Assembly: GCF_036324505.1 (NCBI RefSeq)
Contig: NC_086350.1
Location: 20,951,032 to 21,015,031, forward strand
Direction of reading: 5' to 3'
Source of the DNA: Eleginops maclovinus
Lineage: Eukaryota > Chordata > Actinopteri > Perciformes > Eleginopidae
Length of the DNA: 64,000 nt
Under the pieces are notes generated by a model, which did not search any database, was not told the DNA's origin, and was given only the letters and a program-made list of their open reading frames with translations. A program made the translations under genes and the position numbers. Positions 26,100 to 61,882 of the stretch are shown here, in pieces (the stretch's first letter is position 1; every line of letters begins with the position of its first letter).

Positions 26100-26661
26100 A
26101 GACACACAGGGAGGAGGAAACAACTTAGGCTGGAAAAAAAACTTTAAAGAGACATTTCCCCCACTTTTCTCACAAGCATTGCTTTATAGCCAACAAGCTT
26201 GGGATGGAAATGACCAGCTCTGAGGACTTTACAGTCCCCAGCATTGCCCTGATGCACTGCAGTCTCGTTTCATTCAAGCCTCAGTCTTTGAAGTTGACTA
26301 AGAATAGGAGGGGGGATTAACATATTTACCCATGCAGATTCTCTTTGTGACTGTATGTGAGGCTAAATAATTTGGCAGTCATTTTTTTAATTATCTGCTT
26401 ACACTCTCAGCTCTGTTTCCACCTGCTTGTTTTTACATGTAAATTATTACAAAAGCCTAAACAAATTTTTTTTTTTAAAGGGTTATAGCAGAAACTGCTT
26501 CATAATAGTTGTGTTGAGCCAAAGACAGTGACTCTCATCTTTGTGTTATCTTTAACAGAAGATCGTGCTAGAAGAAAAAAATGCAGCGCTGCTTCATATT
26601 TCCTAGAAAGCTATCTCATAAACCGCAAGCAGTGCGTGGCTGAATTGAATAGTTCGTAAGA

Positions 26662-26761
<100 letters not shown>

Positions 26762-27744
26762 CTTGGTGGGAGGGTGTTGGTCTGTTCTGTGCACGCGCAC
26801 GGGCACGCACATACACTGCTGTCAGTTAGCATGCAGTGTTAATAGGCACATGCAAGCAGTATCTATGCGTCCTGCTCTGAGGTTCACTGAGTCTGTTTGA
26901 AAGAGCTGACAGAAAAATAAAACGAATCAGTTGATTTTCTTTCCAATCTCAAACGTAATTTAAAGTAATATTTTAAATATATCTTGAAGTTACCACTTGT
27001 ACCTAAGTAATAAAGTTGTTTTTAAGGCATTCTGATGAAAACGTGCAAAATATCATGCACCATTGTATTTGTTTGTATTGTGTCAATGGCACTGCTCTCC
27101 AATATTAAATCATCATCACAACGCAACATGAAGAAATGAACATATTAAGAAACATTAAAGGTAAATATGTTACCTGGAAGTACCATTCTAATTGAAATGA
27201 ATTCATCACATACTCAAATATATCCCATTTATAGAATGTGTTTGTTTTGCCTAAAAGAGTCAGTAAATGTGAATAAAGCTGCTTGAAGCCTCATATAAAT
27301 AGATTTATTTTGCATATTCCACTGTAATGTTGTGTTGTTGTGTCAGCTTTATAAATGTTATAATGAAACACGCTTGCTGAAAGTTGTCGTGTGCGCCAGA
27401 GTAAAAGAAAGGGACAGGAGTGCAGCATGTCGCTTCTGGTCTATACAGAGGTAATAAAGTGAATTGCGTCAGTGGCGCATGCAGGGCTGGCTTGAAATGC
27501 GCCTGATCTGGGCAGGCTGATGAAAGTAGAGGCGCACTGTGGGGAGAGAGGAAAAAAGTTCTCAACAAGGAGAGGCAGGACTACTCTTACGGAGCCCCTG
27601 CAGTCTCACTTTTTATGCCTCTAAAACACTTTCCCTGCCATTCTTTTGCATTTTTACCTTGCTACATCGCTTCTACGTTTCCCTGAGAGAAATACTACTT
27701 TTTTTTTTTTTTTTTTTTACTTAAGTGAAAGCACCAGCAGCACC
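26762..27744 (+). promoter_or_regulatory. ccnd2: ccnd2 proximal upstream region and 5' UTR
   Basis: This stretch immediately precedes the ccnd2 start codon and must contain the promoter and 5' UTR, although the transcription start cannot be located by eye. A TATAAAT word lies at 27294-27300. A 24-codon-unit upstream open frame (ATG 27615, TGA 27684-27686) is out of frame with cyclin D2 and would be a uORF if transcribed. A T20 run at 27699-27718 sits 26 bases before the start codon. The start context GCACCATGG is a strong Kozak match. Confidence 0.5.
27699..27718 (+). repeat. Poly-T (T20) just upstream of ccnd2 start
   Basis: Twenty consecutive T residues end 26 bases before the ATG at 27745. 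It probably lies in the 5' UTR, where it would be a U-tract in the mRNA. Confidence 0.95.
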
Positions 27745-53643
<25,899 letters not shown>

Positions 53644-53644
53644 A

Positions 53645-53657
53645 ACACCAGAGGGCG
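53645..53657 (+). promoter_or_regulatory. CTCF-like motif just after the ccnd2 stop codon
   Basis: ACACCAGAGGGCG follows the CTCF core closely and begins one base after the TGA. Motif match only. Confidence 0.3.
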
Positions 53658-54357
53658 TCGTTGCACAGGATTTACAAAAGAAAAAAGCATCATGAAAAAA
53701 AAACTCAATTTTCTTAAAAGCAGAAAAAAAGAACAAAAGAACAAAAAATGTTTTAAAAAAAACACAAGCCCTTTAAAAGAAAAAGAACAATGCTTGCTAG
53801 TTTTTTTTTTTTTTTGTTTGTAGATTCTCTGTTCTTCAAGTCAAAAGAAACCTGCCCATGAAATAGATTTTCTATGATGTTCTAGTCTAAAAGCAACCAA
53901 TTTGATACCAGATAAAGCCCTGAGGTGCCTTGGATAAACAGAAGGGAATCCAATCATTTTCTGCCTTTGATTGTGTAATATGATCTTTAAGTTATATTTT
54001 AACCATAGCTTGATAATGAGGCTGTTATGGTAGAAGTTGTGGAAACCATTCAGAAATGACATGGTGGGGCTCACTTCTTTTTTTTTTGTCTCTGATGAGT
54101 ATTATCATTATTACATTCGTGGCCGAAGTAAGAGGTCCTGTCTTACAGAAGGTCCACATGAGACGGACAGAAGAAGCTTTGAGAACGTTATGCTGAGCAT
54201 TGGTTGGTCCCAATTCCATGGAAGAGACGGGATGATAATAATTAGCGGTAGTATTAGTAATTATTATTAATATTATTATTGGACATATTTTGGAACTGAG
54301 TAGTAGAAATCAATAAGCTCCTTTTGTCAGGCTGCTTGTGTGTCAGTTGATGGTTGT

Positions 54358-54457
<100 letters not shown>

Positions 54458-54481
54458 TATGTATGTATGTGAATACCCAGA

Positions 54482-54642
<161 letters not shown>

Positions 54643-56753
54643 CGCGCGTGCTATATGTGATCCTGTATCTATATTAGCAGTGAGCATTCTATGGCGTGAG
54701 GCACTTGAGTCAGGTTGTTGACTTTACGGCTCTAGGTTAAAAGACTACGGAGAAATCGGAGGCTACACATACTTTGTCCATCAGTAAAACAGGGCATCTA
54801 TGCTACATCACTGCCTTCATGCATTATCTATGTAACATGGTTCATTGTTGGCCAACAATAAACTTATGTGCATGCACTATGAGTGAGACCGATTTAACAA
54901 AAGAGGGTTTGGGCGCAGGGAGTTTCACTTAGAGACCATAATCTTTCTGAGAGCATTTTTCCTTACATTAGGTGATTATTACTGCCATTCTGTTAATGAA
55001 ATATTACAGATCCTTCATTCTTTTTCACGTTGTTACGGTATGGTGTTTCTTTAGTTGTGATAGGCTGCCTAATGGACTCACATGTGAACATAACGTGTGA
55101 AAACAGGACAAAGTTAAGCAAAGCTTTTTTAAAGTCTGGAGGACGTTTTCGACTCCTGTATTAGTGAGCAGGACATGGATAGGATTGGAAAGAGAGGGAC
55201 AGTTTACAACTAAGACGTCACTGTGGAACTGTGGGAGGCACATGAGTGCACCGCACAGTGTGGTAGGACAGAGAGGGTTTTAGTGGTGCAGGAGCATGCT
55301 GCTGTGGAGGATTTACAGCCAGTGGCTGGAAGATGATGACGAACAAAAGATGCCAAAAGGCCTTACCATAAAACTCTTGATATCTTGCATATTTGGATGG
55401 AATCAACGTTGATTTCCCATAATGGATGTCTAAAATGACACAGCTTAGTGAACAAGTGCAAATTAAATGAGGAACTAAGCGTGTACGCTGCCAAGTCATG
55501 TGAGGATGAACTTTCTTGGGGGGGTAGAAGAGTACCTGATGATAATATACTGTCAATGCATCTGGAGTCCCACATAGGGTTGTTTTTAGCTCCCCTATAT
55601 GATTTCAATGGTAAAGCACTTTGAGAACATGCTCCCCAGGAGAACAGTCAGATGAAATGCGATGGGTGTTGATTGGAGGTGAATGGATGTTTTCTTTTTT
55701 TTTTTTTTTTCTTGTTAGCCTTTTCTTTGGTTTACTTTGTAGGGCTGGTTTCCCAATCATCACACATATACCCTTTTTAAGCAAGATTCAAATTTAAAAA
55801 GCTTGCCACAAGGACATTCCGATAAGAAAAAAAAAAACATTCCTGTTAAAGCAAAGTGCAAGTCAATGGGGAGTCCAACTGTTTGATAGAAATTTAAACA
55901 AATGAAATATTGAAATTTGAATTTGAAAACGCTTACACACAGAGTTCACTGATCCATGTTTTTATTTTACTGTCAAGAAATGAAATATTTGTTTTTACTT
56001 GAATTTTCTTTTCTTCATATTTATCTGCATCACAGCCACAGTTAGTCACACAGGGCAGCAATGAGCAACGAGAGACGGTGGTTGTAACATCCTATTTGCA
56101 CATGTTCTTTTAAATGAGGTCTGCATTTTAAAGACAGAGCAGAGGATTTGTTCCAAACCACCTGAACTGATGCGTGTCGCCGTGGTTGGTCAGTGTTTCA
56201 TGGTGCTGGCTCGTGTATTTAAGGCTGATTGTCTGTGAACACATCTGTCCCCTGTGAGCTTTGCTGCTTTAAATCATTTACAAAGGGGTTCATCAGCAAA
56301 ACAGACATCAGCACAAATCAAGAGACGGATGACTTGTTTTTGGGGTTCTACTTGGGCACAGCAAGGTGTCTTTGACTTAATGCTTGAGTTTTTTAATGAC
56401 AGTATGTGACTTTGCTGAGTGTATGTTTGTCAGACTGAAGAAAAATGTGGGGATCTAATGTTTAAGTGATGTTTTTTTTCAGTAAAATTGGGCAATTGAA
56501 AGACATATTTGCCGAAACATCCCCATTTGAATATTTGATATGACCTTTTCATTTTGCCTCTGTTTGCCTGATGTAAGCTCTCTCCCAAACTTAACGGTTG
56601 TGATTTTTTTCTTTCCTGCAATATATTGTTGCATGTGTTATATAATGAGATCACCATTCAATTTGTGTTTGATATATTTTATGGGGTGACCAGACCCACA
56701 AAAGCGTTTTTCTAAGATTTAGAGATACTGTATTCCAAAGTGAAGAGAGGACA

Positions 56754-56775
56754 GAGGAGGAGGAGGAGGAGGAGG
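56754..56775. repeat. (AGG)n microsatellite
   Basis: Seven consecutive AGG units in the ccnd2 3' UTR. Confidence 0.9.
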
Positions 56776-57748
56776 TGTGAAGACATCAAGAAAAAAGTGT
56801 CAATATTTTTTATTGAGTTATTGTTGTCTTTTTGCGCTGCTAAAAGCTATGAATTTGTTTCATTTATACAAAAAAAATAACATTACCTAGTCGTGATGTG
56901 TCACTTGAGTGTGCTGCTATTTTATAAACATTTGTATTATAATATAATTATTTTACTGCTAAAGAGATACATTCAGAAAAACGAAGTAGATGGTGATAGA
57001 AGAACATGAAATGAGTATTCGACTGGAAATGTTCTTTGTACAGTTTGCTTAGATAGCATGTCTCCTTTCCCCCTTTTTTTAATCTATTGCTCTCCTTATT
57101 CAGTCACATTGTGCGTCAGTGGTATTTCTTATACCTCAGGATTACTGGACAAAAGACATCAAACAAATCCATCACCTATACCTCTGCAGTTACCCGGGAA
57201 CGGAGAAGGAGTGGGGGTGGGGAGGTTGAAGCAACGACAAATTAGCATCTTTTGTGGAGGGTTCCCGCTGTTTAACTGGGGAAACAACTCTGCTTAGTGA
57301 GATGGGAAACAGGAAATATGCAACATTTCCACTTGGACTCTATATTGGAGGGGGCGGGCACAACAACATTGCTTGGGAAGTGTTTATTCCGTAGATAGTT
57401 CAATAATGTTCATATCTGTTCATGTTGGTGCTACATCCTTGTTGTGTGCAAGAGAGGGAAAAGCATTCCTATGATGGCCAAAGTACACTTCTTGCTTTAT
57501 ACAACCACAATGACTCTGAATGTCAGTAAATATGGATTCTGTATTTGAGAAAACATATGTTTTGGTCTGAAATATTGTGTGTGCGTCATTGTTACTTCCA
57601 AATTAAAATGAGTTGTGCTACACTTATCATGTGCAGGCTTAAATATTTTGGTATGTGGAAGTGTCAATGGTGCAGATTTCCCTATGAGACCCCCCTCCAC
57701 TATAACTCATATCATGTACCTCAAATGTCTGTTGCACAACCTCTGTTC

Positions 57749-57754
57749 AATAAA
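57749..57754 (+). terminator. ccnd2: Candidate distal poly(A) signal of ccnd2
   Basis: AATAAA followed 15-30 bases later by GGGTGTGACACC, a plausible cleavage and downstream element. Alternative hexamers lie at 54857-54862 and 58197-58202. Confidence 0.45.
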
Positions 57755-58226
57755 CTTCTGCTTTAAAGGGTGTGACACCACATCAGCTCACTATTTCCCA
57801 CGCCTGTTTCCTTTTAAGCTGTGTGTTAATGGTTTTAATCAACATACTAGATTGTTTGTGTGAGTCAGCAATGATACTGTAAAACAAAGTCCAGCTGAAG
57901 CACGTTTCACTTTAGAGCTACACATGCAGTGATGACGAATGTGGGACATTATGAATTTCCTTATCCTAAATATGAGGAAATAAACACTCCCTGTTAAAGT
58001 AAAGGAAAACAAGTGATAAGTAAAAAACCTCTCAACCACATTCTGTCAGGTCCCTGATTATTCTACTGAGAAAAACAATGTGAATAACTCATTTACAACT
58101 TCATTCATTGGTAGGGTTACACATATTATGCTGTATTTGTTGTGGGTGAGGTAGAAAGATGGTTAGAACTTAGATGGATCTTGTACCAAAGTAACAAATA
58201 AAGCTGGAGGATGTTATCTCAACATA

Positions 58227-58239
58227 TGCCCTCTAGTGG
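58227..58239 (-). promoter_or_regulatory. CTCF-like motif between ccnd2 and tigar
   Basis: The minus strand reads CCACTAGAGGGCA, matching the CTCF core. Motif match only. Confidence 0.35.
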
Positions 58240-58329
58240 CTACATTCATTGAGACATGGTCATTTGATTCAGACATCACAATGAGAAAATTCCTTATTGG
58301 AAAGGAAAGATAACACTTGTTGTGCATGT

Positions 58330-59002
58330 TTAATAGTTGTAATAAAAGGTGTAGTGTAGTATTTCATAGATAATAGGAAATATATATAAAAAATCATAGC
58401 ATTGAAGAAAGGTCAATGCTAAAACATCATGAGTTAAACTTTATTATGTTGAAAAGTAATGGTATAGAATGTCAAAAATATTGTGATGTATTGTCATAGT
58501 TTAGTCAAAGAATGGCATTGTACAGTATGCTGAACATTTTGAAACAAGTCAAAGTATTTCAAAAAAAGACAAAGGAAAACTATGTGGAAATAACTATGAT
58601 TATAGTATGTAAAACCTTTGAAAAAATCATCGAAATCAGAATTGGTTTTATTATCAAGTAGGTTTACACATACGAGGGATTTGCTTTGGTATAGTATGTG
58701 GTGCTAGTGTACAAAGACACAGATAGAAGAATATGAATATTAATAGTATTGTATGTTGAAAATATAATGGAAAAAGTCATTTGATCGTATGTCATATTAT
58801 TTTAAAAAGTCGTAAAACAGTATGTCAAAATTATCATGAAGTAGGTCATAGTAGAGTTTAGTACATAAAAAAATGGAAAAAAGTGATAGTAAAGCATTGC
58901 AAAAACATCTTTGAAAAAGTTATGAAAAAAATGAAAGTATGGTACAGAAGAAAAAAAAAGTAGTATGGAATGTAAACAAAGACATTAAGCTAAACAATAT
59001 CA
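58330..59002. repeat. Degenerate AT-rich tandem repeat, left half
   Basis: Irregular copies of a roughly 35-45 base unit built on ATAGTATGT, CAAAAATAT and GAAAAAGTCATAGT words. The array resumes right of the piggyBac element at 61332-61480, so it was split by that insertion. A fragment of a fish retroelement tail (58633-58730, GGTTTTATTATCAAGTAGG) is embedded in it. Confidence 0.7.
58633..58730. repeat. Retroelement tail fragment
   Basis: ATCAGAATTGGTTTTATTAT, then AGTAGGTTTACACATACGAG, resembles a very common teleost interspersed repeat end. Only this part is recognised. Confidence 0.4.
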
Positions 59003-59006
59003 TTAA
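59003..59006. repeat. TTAA target site, left
   Basis: TTAA directly before CCCTTATATG matches the TTAA at 61328-61331, the hallmark of piggyBac insertion. Confidence 0.85.
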
Positions 59007-59274
59007 CCCTTATATGTTGTTCGGGTCTGTGGGACCCTTTTTCAGTTTTTAGCTTAATAAAAATGATACAAATATATACATTTTTTTAACTAAGATTCAT
59101 TGGCCTTGGCTCATTTTCTGTGAGGAACATAAATCAGAAAGCATTTTCAATGACCCCCCCCCTGTACACCCCCCTTTTCACATTTATATTACAGACAGGA
59201 TGTTCGGGTCTAGTCGGAGCTAGTTAAAGTGGGGAAATCATACGTCCTGTGCACCCTCATTTTCCCTTCCTCCG

Positions 59275-59275
<1 letters not shown>

Positions 59276-59371
<96 letters not shown>

Positions 59372-59384
59372 CGAGAGAGAGAGG
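59276..59384. repeat. (GT)n then (GA)n compound microsatellite
   Basis: About 41 GT units to 59358, then GA repeats to 59384, inside the left part of the piggyBac element. Confidence 0.95.
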
Positions 59385-59581
59385 AGAGATTAAAGCGGGT
59401 GAATGGGCCCTTGGTGTGAGCACCCACAGTGTGCACCCACTGTTCCCGTACAAAATTGGAGCACCCAACACTACACCCACATTCCCCCACATTCCACCCT
59501 CTGTCTTGCGGGAACCAAGCTTGGGGACCTCACACTATAAAAAAGCTCTGTCAGCGTGGTTCCATACCACAACTGATCAAG

Positions 59582-59827
59582 ATGGCAAAGCGATTCTCTG
59601 TTCAGACTGCCTTACAGTTGATATTTGAAGAGACAGATTGTTTTGATGGTGATGCAGAGGAAATAGTTTCAGAAAGTGAGGATAACATTTCTGAAAATTC
59701 AGAGTCCGATACTGAGTTTGAAGAGGAGGATGAGCATCAGCCAGCTCCGAAACGTAAGAGCCTCAAGACCAGCCCTTCAGCAGCCAGGACAAGCCTGCGA
59801 GCAGACAGCCACAGAACCATCCCGTGA
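59582..59827 (+). pseudogene. piggyBac transposase N-terminal fragment
   Basis: Eighty-one codons from ATG to TGA. The frame opens MAKRFSVQTALQLIFEE, then an acidic stretch with Glu/Ser/Asp and EEEDEHQPAPKRK. PiggyBac transposases of this group start with a similar acidic N-terminal tail before the DDD catalytic core. The frame stops early, and the repeated Pro/Ala/Gln segment continues in another frame, so it is broken. No catalytic aspartates remain in the element. Confidence 0.65.
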
Positions 59828-60036
59828 GCAGCCAGGACCAGCCCGCAAGCAGCCAGCCCCAGGACCATCCTGTGAGCAGCCAGGACCAGCCCGCAAGCAG
59901 CCAGCCCCAGGACCAGCCCGTGAGCAGCCAGCCATAGGACCAGCCCGTCAGCCAGCTCAGAAACGCAAGCGAACGTCAGGGCCAGCTCGCCAGCAGTCAG
60001 CCCCAGGACCGGCCGGTAAGCAGCAAGCCACAGGAC
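59757..60036 (+). repeat. Minisatellite encoding EQPGPARKQPAPGP-type repeats
   Basis: Repeats of roughly 30-57 bases built on AGCAGCCAGGACCAGCCCG and AAGCAGCCAGCCCCAGGACC. In one frame they read as Pro/Ala/Gln/Arg repeats. They continue after the hAT insertion at 60781-61014, where the block around 59710-59765 is also duplicated (about 60868-60925). Confidence 0.75.
60029..60036. repeat. 8-bp target-site duplication CACAGGAC, left
   Basis: The same eight bases occur at 60773-60780 immediately right of the nested element. Confidence 0.7.
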
Positions 60037-60262
60037 CAAGGATGGATTACTGCTCGGGCCTACCGGGCCCAGGGGCCCAAGGGCCAAGGGGGCCCTGAAG
60101 CCCAAGCATCCGCGCTACCATTTCAATATTGTCTCTACAACATAATACAATCAAAGGGGCCCTGAAGCCATAACATTGGTTACATTATGTAATATATCTC
60201 AATAGGGCCCCCCAATCATATGCCACGGGTTGTGTAATTAATTCATCCCTCATACGTTAAAG

Positions 60263-60276
60263 CCCCCCCCCCCCCC
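60263..60276. repeat. C14 homopolymer
   Basis: Fourteen consecutive C residues within the nested hAT element. Confidence 0.95.
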
Positions 60277-60404
60277 AAACTATATAGAATGGCATATGAT
60301 AGGTCATACAGTGCTCCTGAACCACAGCTTATCAATGTTATTCATCCCTAATATCGGAAAAGAGCCCTTAAATCAGTTAGAATGGGGTAGGATATACCAT
60401 AAAG

Positions 60405-60440
60405 CAGGGGTTCCCAACCTTTTGCAAGCTGGCCCCCCCT
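60405..60440 (+). mobile_element. Possible end of a further hAT-like repeat
   Basis: CAGGGGTTCCCAACCTTTT matches the common start of hAT-family repeats in vertebrates. No matching opposite end was found nearby, so it may be an internal remnant of the host element. Confidence 0.3.
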
Positions 60441-60772
60441 TTCGAAGGTTAGAATATTGTATAGCCTTGATGACGATGCATGATTTCAAGCAGTTTTCTT
60501 ATGAGTGATGTGATCTGTGTGATGTAGGGGTTTGTGCCCCTTGCATTGCGCCTGCTTATTTTTTACTTATGTGCTTATGTGTGTTCTTTGACTTGTTGTA
60601 AATCCTCAAGATACAAGTGAATAAAATTCGAATGTGCTTTTAGCGCAACCTTTAACGCCTCTGATTTGCGCGTGAGGGTGAAGTTAGCGTGGTGCTTCTT
60701 TTTCTTTTTTTTGGGGGGGGCTTTTCTCGTCGTCACAGGCCCAGGGGCCCAATGACTCTTAATCCGTCCCAG

Positions 60773-60780
60773 CACAGGAC
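60773..60780. repeat. 8-bp target-site duplication CACAGGAC, right
   Basis: Exact copy of 60029-60036. Confidence 0.7.
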
Positions 60781-61327
60781 CAGCTCGTCAGCCAGCTTCA
60801 AAACGCAAGCGAGCCTCAGGACCAGCCCGCCAGCAGCCAGCCCCAGGACCAGCCGATGAGCAGCACACTGAGTTTGAAGAGGAGGATGAGCATCAGCCAG
60901 CTCCGAAACATAAAAGAGCCTCAAGACCGGCGCCCTTCAGCAGCCAGGACAAGCCTGCGAGCAGACAGCCCCAGGACCACGACCATCCCGTGAGCAGCCA
61001 GGACCAGCCCGTTGCTTCATTTGTACAATTGTTTATTATGCCTGTTGTGATGCATTTCCTTATTTTGTTACATTTTAATACATAAAATAAACAAAAACGA
61101 GTGGCATTTCTATTCATAAATGTGATTTAACAAAGGTTAAGGGAACACATAACATGTGTGTTGTTTATATTACTTGCAATTGGGATGAATTAAACATCTG
61201 GTGAGTATTTATTTTATTTTATTTTTTAAAGGTTTGATTATGTTGAATTAAAAGGCCCAAAATGCAATGGGTCCACCAGACCCAGCAGCACCTCCTGTGT
61301 AACAAAACAACGAATACCCTACGAGGG

Positions 61328-61331
61328 TTAA
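61328..61331. repeat. TTAA target site, right
   Basis: Follows CGAGGG at the right end of the piggyBac derivative. Confidence 0.85.
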
Positions 61332-61480
61332 AGAAATTGAAGTTATGTATATTGAAAAATAAGGAATAGTTTAGTAAGTCAAAAATATGATGAGAAAAGT
61401 CATAGTATAGTACGTCGAAAACATCTTGAGAAAAAACACAGTACACTATGTTGAAAAGTTGTTGTGTAGTATTGATCAAA
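61332..61480. repeat. Degenerate AT-rich tandem repeat, right half
   Basis: The same ATAGTACGTCGAAAACATC, GAGAAAAGTCATAG and AGTAAGTCAAAAATATG words as in 58330-59002, continuing after the piggyBac element. Confidence 0.7.
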
Positions 61481-61670
61481 ATAGTTGTGATTATCATGTT
61501 GACCTTAATCTTGCAGGATATGTGTATTCAGTGAATACACATGTAGTTGCTTTACTCTTTCCTATAGCAAGATTAAAAGGGCATGGCAATTGGCATTTAA
61601 GTCTTGGAAAGTTTTGGACATTTAAAAAGTTGTGTATATTGTTAAATTGTCAGATTGCACCCTACACCTT

Positions 61671-61677
61671 TATATAA
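61671..61677 (+). promoter_or_regulatory. tigar: Candidate TATA box of tigar
   Basis: TATATAA lies 168 bases before the tigar start codon, at a suitable distance for a 5' UTR of about 140 bases. Motif and position only. Confidence 0.3.
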
Positions 61678-61844
61678 GAAAATGGCCCTGTTGGCTTCCC
61701 ATACATCCTAAGAACGTTGACCGGAGAAGTGTCAAATTCACGCGATCTCAGTAGTGCGAGAGGTGTACTGTAGTCGTCTTCAGGACACCTTTGGAACTAC
61801 CAAAATCAATGCGATATTCCTCCGTCGTTAAATTGCAGCAGAGC

Positions 61845-61882
61845 ATGGAGGCGCTAACGTTTGGACTAACTCTTGTTCGACA
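61845..61882 (+). CDS. tigar: tigar coding exon 1
   Basis: Thirty-eight bases from the ATG encode MEALTFGLTLVR and two bases of the His13 codon; the donor is GTAAGT. It forms the first beta strand leading to the RHG motif. Confidence 0.88.

Larger units (their letters stand above)
60037..60772. mobile_element. Nested hAT-type non-autonomous element
   Basis: 736 bases starting CAAGGATGGATTA and ending TAATCCGTCCCAG, imperfect terminal inverted repeats, flanked by the exact 8-base duplication CACAGGAC. Eight-base duplications are typical of hAT elements. The GGGCCC-rich subterminal words are mirrored at both ends. No transposase is encoded. It interrupts the piggyBac minisatellite, so it is younger than that element. 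Confidence 0.7.
59007..61327. mobile_element. piggyBac derivative with transposase remnant
   Basis: 2321 bases flanked by TTAA, starting CCCTTATATG and ending CGAGGG. Each end carries a 15-base palindromic motif GGGTC...GACCC (59023-59037 and 61269-61283). A frame beginning MAKRFSVQTALQLIFEE, acidic and Ser-rich, resembles the N-terminus of piggyBac/PGBD4-like transposases, but no catalytic domain follows. The interior has a coding-type minisatellite, an internal duplication and a nested hAT insertion. It is non-autonomous and would need a transposase from elsewhere. Confidence 0.85.
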
